From Nocardioides sp. YR527 (lineage in GTDB: Bacteria; Actinomycetota; Actinomycetes; Propionibacteriales; Nocardioidaceae), in NCBI RefSeq assembly GCF_900101045.1, contig NZ_FNFN01000005.1, forward strand, positions 521,271 to 585,270: a stretch of DNA of 64,000 nt, in the 5' to 3' direction. Both the position numbers and the translations under genes were made by a program. Shown piece by piece: positions 42,712-49,935 of this stretch (its first letter is position 1; every line of letters starts with the position of its first letter). Below the pieces are notes generated by a model. It had not been told where the DNA came from. It searched no databases and saw only the letters and a program-made list of their open reading frames with translations.

Positions 42712-42721
42712 AACGTATCAA
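42711..42721 (+). promoter_or_regulatory. Degenerate RhaR-type site before the second GH78 gene
   Basis: GAACGTATCAA matches the right 11 bp of the site before the first GH78 gene (GAAACGTATCAA with one A missing). The conserved words continue through CGCTC, GGA(C)C and the start codon, showing a duplicated leader. Confidence 0.45.
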
Positions 42722-42738
42722 CTCGCTCGGAGGACCCC

Positions 42739-45510
42739 ATGAAGCTCCGTCTGGCCGCGATCGTCGCCAGTGCCCTCGTCGCCACCAGCCTCTCGGCTGC
42801 CATCTCCCCCTCGGGGGCGGCGCCGGGCAACACCGCACCCGGCAGTCCCGTCAGCCTGACCGTCGACGACGTCACCCGACCGCTCAACACCGACCTGACG
42901 CCCCGGTTCGGCTGGCTGCCGCAGGACAGCGACGCCAACGAGGTGCAGAGCGCCTACAAGGTCGAGGTACGCGACGCCGGCGGTGAGATCGTCTGGGACT
43001 CCGGCAAGGTCACCTCCGCGCAGCAGTCCTACGTCGACTACGCCGGTGAGACCCTCGAGCCCGGCAGCCGCTACACCTGGCGGGTCATGACCTGGGACCG
43101 CCGCAAGCACCCCTCGCGCTGGTCGGCGAAGGCCGCCTTCGAGACCGGGCTCGGCGACACCGACTGGGGCGGGGCGAGCTGGATCAGGAGGCCACCGGGC
43201 ACCGCGGACAACCCCGCCCAGGAGCGCGACGAGTGGACCCTGGCCCGCACCGAGGTCGAGGTCCCGGACGGCAGGATCGTCAGCGCGCGCAGCTACCTGG
43301 CCGCCAGCCACACCGCCGAGCTCTACCTCGGCGGCGAGCAGGCCGACCGGATGAGCAACTTCGGCTACCCGAGCGAGGGCTACTACCAGGCCGCGGACGT
43401 CACCGACCTGGTCACGCCCGGCGAGACCCTCTCCCTCGGCCTCAAGCTGCACTGGTTCAGCGGCGGCCAGGGCCGCGCCGCGGGCATCCCCGGCGTACTC
43501 CTGAAGCTCGAGCTCACCTACGCAGACGGCGAGACGACCACGATCGTCACCGACGGCTCCTGGAAGGTCCGCCGCGGCCCGTACGTCACCGTCGGCACCC
43601 GCAACGGCGAGGGCCTGTGGATCGAGCACCTCGACGGTCAGGTGGCCCAACAGATCGGCGACTGGACCGCGCCCGGCTACGACGACTCCCAGTGGTCCGG
43701 CGCAGTGGTCGTCGGCGCGCACCCGGTGGCGCCGTTCACCCACCTGGAGGGCCAGCAGACCCGGCTCGAGGAGACCGTCGTCCACCCCGAGCGCATCCTC
43801 CGAGCCGCCGACGGCACCCCGGTCGCGGACTTCGGCACGATCATCCCGGCGCGACCCGGCGTGCACTTCGAGGACGGAGTCGCCGGGCGACAGGTCCCGA
43901 TCCGGGCCGGCTACGAGCTCGCCGACACCGGCCGGGTCTCGACCACGGGACTCTCGACGCAGAGCACCAACATGTCCTTCCCCTACACCCAGGCCGCCGG
44001 CGAGCAGGACTACCTGGCGGTCGGCCACCTGGGCTTCCGCTACCTCGAGGTCCCGGGCGCCGGCGAGGAGATCACCGCCGAGGACGTGACCGCGACCGTC
44101 GTCCACACCGCCTACGACGAGGACGGCGCCGCCACCTTCGACAGCTCCGACGAGACCCTCGACGACGTCTGGGACCTGATGGACCGCTCGCTGCGCTACT
44201 CCGTCCAGGAGACCTTCGTCGACACCCCGACGCGTGAGCAGGGCCAGTTCCTGCACGACACCGCCAACATCTCGATCGGCCTGATGTCCTCCCAGCGCGA
44301 GCGGGTCGCCTCCCGGCAGGCGATCCGGGAGTTCCTGCTCAGCCAGGAGCGCTACTGGACCACCGGCAACGACGCCGGCCGCTACAACGCGGTCTACCCC
44401 AACGGCGACGGCAAGCGGGACATCCCCGACTTCACCGAGGTCGTCCCCGACTGGATCTGGCGCTACTACCTCGAGACCGGCGACAAGGCCGTCCTCGAGG
44501 ACGCCTACGACAACCTCACCGCCACCGCCGGCTACATCCGCCGTCACATCGCCACCAGCGGCCCGACCCAGGGCCTGGTCACCAACCTGTCCGGCGGCTC
44601 CGGCCAGTACCTGTACGGCATCGTCGACTGGCCCGCCCACGGCCGCTTCGGCTACGACATGACCACCGCCGCCAGGACCACGGTCAACGCGCTCGGCGTC
44701 GACGTGCTCCGCAAGGTCGCGTTGATCGGCGAGGAGCTGGACCGCCCGGCCGAGGAGGTCGCCGCGCTCAACTCCGATGCCGACGCCCTCGCCGCCCGGA
44801 TGAACCAGACGCTGCGCAAGACAGACGGGACCTACGTCGACGGCCTGCTCGCCGACGGCACCCAGTCGGCCCACGCCGGCCAGCACGCCACCTCGTACGC
44901 CATCGCCTTCGGCATCGCGCCGGCGCAGGACGTCCCCGCGCTCGGTGAGCAGGTCGCCGCCCAGGGGATGAAGCAGGGCCCGATGACCGCCCACGTGCTG
45001 CTCGAGGCCCTCGCCGACGCCGGTGCCGGTGCAGGCGTCCTGAAGCTGCTGACCAACGAAGACGACTACGGCTGGGCCGGCTGGCTCGCCGACGGCGGCA
45101 CCTTCACTCCCGAGGCCTGGGAGCTGAGCGGCTCGGCCAACAGCGCCTCCCACGGCTGGGGCTCGCGCGGCATCGTCGACATCACCGAGTCGGTGCTCGG
45201 CATCCGCACGACCGCTCCGGGCGCCGCCGAGGTCGAACTGAGCGTCCCGGCCACCGGCCTCACCCACGCCCAGGGCTCGGTGGTGACCCAGCGCGGCCGC
45301 GTCGCCACCGCCTGGACCCGCAGCGACTCCGGCACCGTCGCCCTCCGCGCCACGATCCCGGTCAACGTCACCGCCGTCGTACGCCTCCCCGCGGGCCACT
45401 ACCTGGCCACCGGCCCCGGCAGGACCGCACCGGAGCGCCTCGGCACCGAGAACGGCATCACCTCCTACCGGATCGGCTCCGGTGCCTGGACCTTCAAGAA
45501 AGGGGCATGA
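42739..45510 (+). CDS. Secreted GH78 alpha-L-rhamnosidase
   Basis: A 923-aa exported rhamnosidase. The first 13 residues (MKLRLAAIVASAL) almost repeat those of the preceding gene, but the rest is a different GH78 subtype without the LamG-like insert. Domains: Fn3-like ~35-130 (YKVEVRDAGGEIVWDSGKV), rhamnosidase N-domain ~140-330 (AELYLGGEQADRMSNFGYPSEGYY), then the concanavalin-like and barrel domains (FVDTPTREQGQFLHD, YGIVDWPAHGRFGYDM, FTPEAWELSGSANSASHGWGS). Loss of the usual DRxER acid motif in favour of TPTREQ is typical of some family members. Likely acts with the upstream enzyme on rhamnose-containing glycans. Confidence 0.88.
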   Translation: MKLRLAAIVASALVATSLSAAISPSGAAPGNTAPGSPVSLTVDDVTRPLNTDLTPRFGWLPQDSDANEVQSAYKVEVRDAGGEIVWDSGKVTSAQQSYVDYAGETLEPGSRYTWRVMTWDRRKHPSRWSAKAAFETGLGDTDWGGASWIRRPPGTADNPAQERDEWTLARTEVEVPDGRIVSARSYLAASHTAELYLGGEQADRMSNFGYPSEGYYQAADVTDLVTPGETLSLGLKLHWFSGGQGRAAGIPGVLLKLELTYADGETTTIVTDGSWKVRRGPYVTVGTRNGEGLWIEHLDGQVAQQIGDWTAPGYDDSQWSGAVVVGAHPVAPFTHLEGQQTRLEETVVHPERILRAADGTPVADFGTIIPARPGVHFEDGVAGRQVPIRAGYELADTGRVSTTGLSTQSTNMSFPYTQAAGEQDYLAVGHLGFRYLEVPGAGEEITAEDVTATVVHTAYDEDGAATFDSSDETLDDVWDLMDRSLRYSVQETFVDTPTREQGQFLHDTANISIGLMSSQRERVASRQAIREFLLSQERYWTTGNDAGRYNAVYPNGDGKRDIPDFTEVVPDWIWRYYLETGDKAVLEDAYDNLTATAGYIRRHIATSGPTQGLVTNLSGGSGQYLYGIVDWPAHGRFGYDMTTAARTTVNALGVDVLRKVALIGEELDRPAEEVAALNSDADALAARMNQTLRKTDGTYVDGLLADGTQSAHAGQHATSYAIAFGIAPAQDVPALGEQVAAQGMKQGPMTAHVLLEALADAGAGAGVLKLLTNEDDYGWAGWLADGGTFTPEAWELSGSANSASHGWGSRGIVDITESVLGIRTTAPGAAEVELSVPATGLTHAQGSVVTQRGRVATAWTRSDSGTVALRATIPVNVTAVVRLPAGHYLATGPGRTAPERLGTENGITSYRIGSGAWTFKKGA

Positions 45511-45541
45511 ACAGGCGCCGTGACTCCGCTAACCTGCGGCA

Positions 45542-46387
45542 GTGCGCCGAATCGCAGTGCTCGCCGCGGGTCTCCTGATCGGGACGGCCCTGGCCGCCTG
45601 TGGGACGACCGAGCCGCGTGAGACGGCCTGGCCCGACGGGCTGACCGCCTACCTCGACCAGACCCGGCTCCAGCGCAACACCGGCGAGGCGTTCGTACGC
45701 CTCGTCAACGACGCCGGCTCCTCGATCGAGGTCTCGCGCCTCGAGGTGGGCAGCGACCGGTTCCGGGCCCGATGGACGGGCTCGGAACCGGTCGACCCGG
45801 AGATGGACTTCGACTTCGACATGCCGCGCGGGAAGTGCGGCGAGGGCGGCGACGCCGAGGTGACCATCACCTGGCGCGAGACCGGCGAGGCGGCGGCGGA
45901 GTGGCGCACCAGCACCGGCCCCGCCGAGGACAGGTACGCCAACGTCGACCGTCTCCTCGACCGCGACTGCGCCGAGCGCACCCTGACCGAGGCGGCCGAG
46001 ATCACGGCCGGGGATCCCCGGGTCGAGGGCGAAGGCAAACAGAGCGTCTTCGTCCTCCCGGTCACCTTCGCCTCGACCGAGAAGGCCCCCGAGGTCACCT
46101 TCGACGGCTGGGAGGGCACCGTGCTCTTCCAGCTCGCCGCCGAGACTCCCACCTGGCCGCGGACCGCCCCGCACCCGATGACGGGCGACCCGATCACGCT
46201 GGAGCTGCGCGTCCTGCCCGCCAGGTGCGACCCGCACGCCTTGGCCGACGACAAGGTCGGCAGCCTCTTCCGGGTCCACGTCGGCGGCCCCGACGTCCCG
46301 GACGGCGCCAGCTACTTCCTCCCGCTCAGCAAGGCGCAGAAGACCGCCCTCTACGACTTCCTTCCCGGCTACTGCGGCTGGGAGTGA
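45542..46387 (+). CDS. Hypothetical lipoprotein
   Basis: A 281-aa protein with a short signal sequence and lipobox LAAC (Cys20), so it is anchored outside the membrane. The GTG start at 45542 is only 31 bp past the GH78 stop. The body is beta-rich with two similar-sized halves (FVRLVNDAGSSIEVSRLEVGSD, then VFVLPVTFASTEKAPEVTF) and a RCDPHALADDKVG region near the end. No known domain is recognised. Proximity to the GH78 genes may be chance. Confidence 0.75.
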   Translation: MRRIAVLAAGLLIGTALAACGTTEPRETAWPDGLTAYLDQTRLQRNTGEAFVRLVNDAGSSIEVSRLEVGSDRFRARWTGSEPVDPEMDFDFDMPRGKCGEGGDAEVTITWRETGEAAAEWRTSTGPAEDRYANVDRLLDRDCAERTLTEAAEITAGDPRVEGEGKQSVFVLPVTFASTEKAPEVTFDGWEGTVLFQLAAETPTWPRTAPHPMTGDPITLELRVLPARCDPHALADDKVGSLFRVHVGGPDVPDGASYFLPLSKAQKTALYDFLPGYCGWE

Positions 46388-46389
46388 GC

Positions 46390-47142
46390 TCAGCCGAAGA
46401 GCGGACCGAGCGCAGCCCGAGCGAGGAGGAAGCCCACGATGCCCACCGCCCACGCCGTCGCGCTGGCGGCGTGCTTGGCCAGCCAGCCGTCGAGAAGGGC
46501 CAGCGGTCGGGCCACCAAGGGTGCGGCGAAGACGCGCGCGGCGGTGAGCAGGAGCGCCGGAGCGATCATCACGACGCAGTAGCCGAGCACCCACAATCCC
46601 GACACCGGCCACTCCGGCCCCTGGGTCCCGATCACTCCGATCGCGGCGAGGTAAGGGAGCATCGAGGCGGCCTCGACCAGCCCGGCGAGCACCGCCAGCG
46701 CGGCGAGCGCCGAGGCCGAGCCCGACTCCGAGGCGACCGCCCGCTCGCGCCAGCGGAGCAGGCGGCGCGGCGGCTCAGGCGCATCGGCCCGTTCCTTCCC
46801 CGGTCCGGGCGGGTCCAGCCTGAAGCTCCACGCGAACAGCCCGACGCCGAGGATCAGCTGCCCCCACAGCAGCGGACGCGAGTCGCGCAGCCCGCTGAGC
46901 GCGTCGGCCACGGCCGAGCCGCCCAGCAGGATCGCGATGCCGAGCAGTGCGTAGAACCCGGCGAGCGCGCCCAGGTAGACCAGGATCCGTCCGGGCCGCA
47001 CCCGGCCGGGGGCCATCAGCAACCACACCGGGATCAGCAGTGTGCCGAAGCTGGTCGAGTCGATCAGTGCCAGCACCGCCAGTGCGACGTACGTCGCGGT
47101 GCCGCCCAGATCGCCGGTGAGTGGGCCGAGGTCGATGTCCAT
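46390..47142 (-). CDS. GAP-family multi-helix membrane protein (Sap-like)
   Basis: A 250-aa membrane protein with six hydrophobic helices in two groups of three, split by a charged Pro/Arg linker (~115-135). The N-terminus LAVLALIDSTSFGTLLIPVWLLMAPGRVR matches the GAP (Sap/sulfolipid-addressing) family, which belongs to the LysE-like transporters and in mycobacteria exports glycolipids. The ATG at 47142 is the only start that leaves the helix pattern intact. It is convergent with the lipoprotein gene, the two stops being 2 bp apart. Confidence 0.75.
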   Translation of the reverse strand: MDIDLGPLTGDLGGTATYVALAVLALIDSTSFGTLLIPVWLLMAPGRVRPGRILVYLGALAGFYALLGIAILLGGSAVADALSGLRDSRPLLWGQLILGVGLFAWSFRLDPPGPGKERADAPEPPRRLLRWRERAVASESGSASALAALAVLAGLVEAASMLPYLAAIGVIGTQGPEWPVSGLWVLGYCVVMIAPALLLTAARVFAAPLVARPLALLDGWLAKHAASATAWAVGIVGFLLARAALGPLFG

Positions 47143-47260
47143 GCCCCGAGGCTCGCGTGCGCCCGGGCCGGTTCGCGTCGGCCGAACCGGTGATCCTTCG
47201 GCGCGGGGATACATCCTTCGGATGACCCCGAGGAGGCGGCGTACGTGCTGAGATGGTGCC

Positions 47261-48553
47261 GTGGACCGCCCGACCCTGCTGCAGCAGCTGCCCGCGGCGC
47301 TTCTCGGCGGTGGCACGAGCCTGCGCGCCGCGGACCGTCGTCTGGCCTGGCTCGACGCCGTGGTCGTCCTCGCCGCCGGTCTCGCGCTGCATGCCCTGGG
47401 ACAGGTCGGCGGCGTACGCGGGCTGCACCCGTTCGGCCTCGACCTGGACAGCGTGCCGACGTGGTGGCATCTCGTCCCGCTCGCCCTCGCGGCCGGGGCG
47501 CTCGTGCTCAAGCGGCGCCGGCCGCTCGCGGTGCAGACCGTCGTCGCCCTCTGCTTCGGGGCCGACCTGCTGCTCGGGGGCAGCATCGCGATGGTGGTGG
47601 TGCTCTGGGACGCGCTCTTCGCCGGCCAGCTGCACGGGTCGCCACTGGCGCGGCGCATCACCACCGTGGCCGTCGCGGTGGCCATCGCAGCGGCGGTCGT
47701 CGCCTCCGCCGCGGCCACCTCGGACCCCCGCACCCCGATCGTGCTCGCGCTCACGCTCTTCGCGATCGTCGTCACCCCGATGTGGTGGGGCAGCAACGTA
47801 CGTCAGGGCAGCGAGCTCGCCGACGCCGCCGAGGACAGGGCCCGGCTCGAGCGGGAACGCAGCGCCGCGCTGCTGCGCCTGGCCGACGCCGAACGGCACG
47901 ACGCGGTCCGGGCCGAGCGCTCCGCGGTGGCCCGGGACCTGCACGACGTCGTCGCCTCCCACCTGTCCGCCATCGCGCTGACCTCGGGTGCGGCGCTGGC
48001 CGGTGAGCACGACCCGGAACGAGACCGGGCGGCGCTGCGGCTGGTACGGGCGGAGAGCCTGGCCTCGCTCGACGACATGCGCGCGATGATCCGCGTCCTG
48101 CGCTCCGACGGCGACTCCGGTGACTCCGGTGACGCCGGGGACCTCACCGCCGCCTCCCGTGCCGCCAACCTCGGCCCCGTCCTGGAGCAGGCGCGCCTGG
48201 CCGGCCTGCCGCTGCGGGTCGACGACCCCGGTGGGCTTCTCGACGGCGCCGACCTCGCGCTGCCGGTCGCGGTCGACCACGCCGTCTACCGGATCGTGCG
48301 CGAGTCCCTGACCAACGTGCTCAAGCACGGCGGCGGCACCACTCATCTGCGCCTGATCCCCGCCGACGCCCTCGAGATCGAGGTGACGGATTCCGGTGCC
48401 GCGAAGGAGCCTGCGGCCGAGGCCGGCACCGGAACTGGACTGGTGTCGATGCGCGAACGAGCCGAAGCTGTCGGTGGAACCTTCGAGGCCGGCCCCGACG
48501 GCACCGGCTGGCGGGTCCGAGCGATCCTGCCGCTGCCGGGAGCGAGCGCATGA
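47261..48553 (+). CDS. NarL-type sensor histidine kinase
   Basis: A 430-aa membrane kinase. Residues ~30-180 hold 5-6 hydrophobic helices. A coiled region (190-220) leads to the HisKA_3 domain with ARDLHDVVASHLSAIAL, phospho-acceptor His228. The HATPase domain has VRESLTNVLKHGGG and GTGLVSMRERAEAVGG. A Gly/Asp/Ser repeat (SGDSGDAGD) sits between the two. The GTG start and 4-bp overlap with the regulator downstream show an operon. The signal is unknown. Confidence 0.88.
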   Translation: MDRPTLLQQLPAALLGGGTSLRAADRRLAWLDAVVVLAAGLALHALGQVGGVRGLHPFGLDLDSVPTWWHLVPLALAAGALVLKRRRPLAVQTVVALCFGADLLLGGSIAMVVVLWDALFAGQLHGSPLARRITTVAVAVAIAAAVVASAAATSDPRTPIVLALTLFAIVVTPMWWGSNVRQGSELADAAEDRARLERERSAALLRLADAERHDAVRAERSAVARDLHDVVASHLSAIALTSGAALAGEHDPERDRAALRLVRAESLASLDDMRAMIRVLRSDGDSGDSGDAGDLTAASRAANLGPVLEQARLAGLPLRVDDPGGLLDGADLALPVAVDHAVYRIVRESLTNVLKHGGGTTHLRLIPADALEIEVTDSGAAKEPAAEAGTGTGLVSMRERAEAVGGTFEAGPDGTGWRVRAILPLPGASA

Positions 48554-49203
48554 TCCGGGTCCTGCTCGCCGACGACCATGCCGCCATCCGGGCGGGTCTG
48601 CGCATGCTGCTCGCCACCGCCGGCGACATCGAGGTGGTGGGGGAGGCTGCCGACGGCGCGACCGCGGTCGCCAACGCGCGGGCCCTGCGACCCGATGTCG
48701 TGCTGATGGACGTACGCATGCCCGGCACCGACGGCGTGACCGCGACCCGCCAGGTCGTCGACGAGGGGCTCGCCGACGTACTCGTGCTCACCACCTTCGA
48801 CCTGGACGAGTACGTCTTCGGTGCCCTCCGCGCAGGCGCGGCCGGGTTCCTGCTCAAGTCGGCCGAGGCGTCCGACCTGGTCGACGCGGTCCGGCACGTC
48901 GCCGCGGGCGACGGCGTGGTCGCCCCGGAGGTCACCCGCCGGGTGCTCGCCGAGCTGGCCGGCGCACCGGGCCGATCGGGCCCCGCGCCCACACCCGCGG
49001 CACCGCTCCCCGCGGACCTCACTCCCCGGGAGAGGGACGTGCTCGCGGCCCTGGGGCAGGGCCTGTCCAACGCTGACATCGCCCAGCGGCTGGTGATCTC
49101 CGAGGCGACCACGAAGACCCACGTCTCCCGCGTCCTGGCGAAGCTCGGGGTCGCCTCCCGGGTCCAGGCGGCGATCCTGGCCCGCGAGGCAGACATCATC
49201 TGA
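48550..49203 (+). CDS. NarL/FixJ-type response regulator
   Basis: A 217-aa regulator: receiver domain with Asp9/Asp8 acidic pair, phospho-acceptor Asp54 (VVLMDVRMPG), Thr (VLTTFDLDEY) and Lys (FLLKSAEA). An Ala/Pro linker precedes the LuxR HTH (LTPRERDVLAALGQGLSNADIAQRLVISEATTKTHVSRVL). Partner of the preceding kinase; targets are unknown, but the GAP-family gene on the other side of the 118-bp gap is a candidate. Confidence 0.9.
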   Translation: MIRVLLADDHAAIRAGLRMLLATAGDIEVVGEAADGATAVANARALRPDVVLMDVRMPGTDGVTATRQVVDEGLADVLVLTTFDLDEYVFGALRAGAAGFLLKSAEASDLVDAVRHVAAGDGVVAPEVTRRVLAELAGAPGRSGPAPTPAAPLPADLTPRERDVLAALGQGLSNADIAQRLVISEATTKTHVSRVLAKLGVASRVQAAILAREADII

Positions 49204-49313
49204 AGACCCGCTCACAGCCCAGAGTTCACCGGTTCGTGACCTTCGAAGCCCCCATCCGGACGGATCAGGTAGCAGAATTACCAACCGTCCGTAACGCACA
49301 CACTGGAGGATTC

Positions 49314-49739
49314 ATGTCCGGGAAGAACCGCTCCGTGCTCACGATGCTCAAGCTGCTCCTCGCAGCTCTCGTCGCCACCACCGGCCTGCTCGGCGGGAGC
49401 GTCGCGCTGGCGCCCGCCGCCCAGGCCGACTGGATCGAGAGCTGCACCCACAAGGGCTGTGCCGAGGCCCTCGACTCCAACGAGGTCTGGGCCTCGCTGG
49501 GCTACCCGACCAACCGTGGCTGGCACGACTGGCCGCCCACCGGCACCTGCAACTTCTCCGGGGGCACCTACAACAACTACGAGGGCGAGCTGCCCTCGGG
49601 CCACTCCTACCTCGAGTTCGACGTGACCCCGCGTGAATGCGGTGCGCAGCGCCAGTCCTACCGGCTCGTGGTGGACACCACAACGGGGGACGTCTACTTC
49701 ACCCCCGACCACTACAGCACCTTCTACTTCCTGGTCTGA
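49314..49739 (+). CDS. Secreted small ribonuclease, RNase Sa/barnase (N1/T1) family
   Basis: A 141-aa exported protein. Signal peptide 1-38 (cleavage near AQA-DW). The mature ~100 residues resemble Streptomyces RNase Sa: YEGELPSGHSYLEFDVTP aligns with its NRESVLPTQSYGYYHEYTV, and TGDVYFTPDHYSTFYFLV with its YYTGDHYATFSLI. Catalytic counterparts are Glu101, Arg113, Arg117 and His133, with spacing within one residue of Glu54/Arg65/Arg69/His85. Cys44, 49, 79 and 109 may form two disulphides. It probably cuts RNA after G. No barstar-type inhibitor gene is adjacent. CTGGAGGA precedes the ATG. Confidence 0.8.
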   Translation: MSGKNRSVLTMLKLLLAALVATTGLLGGSVALAPAAQADWIESCTHKGCAEALDSNEVWASLGYPTNRGWHDWPPTGTCNFSGGTYNNYEGELPSGHSYLEFDVTPRECGAQRQSYRLVVDTTTGDVYFTPDHYSTFYFLV

Positions 49740-49752
49740 GCCTTTCGAAAAC

Positions 49753-49802
49753 GGGCCTCTGACCTGGGCAGACACGGCATCGCCGGCCCAGGTCGGAGGC
49801 CC
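49753..49802 (+). terminator. Terminator hairpin after the RNase gene
   Basis: 17-bp arms (49753-49769 and 49786-49802) with one G-U type mismatch, 14 nt past the stop. Confidence 0.75.
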
Positions 49803-49935
49803 ATTCGTACGCTGATGACCTCCTGAGACCTCGCTGAGCCCCCGCTGAGACGTCGAAAACACGGGTCCGAGGATCGCGAAGCGGCTGGCGGCCCGCCGTA
49901 CTCTAGGGACGTTTGTGACCGCGGGAGGGGACATC

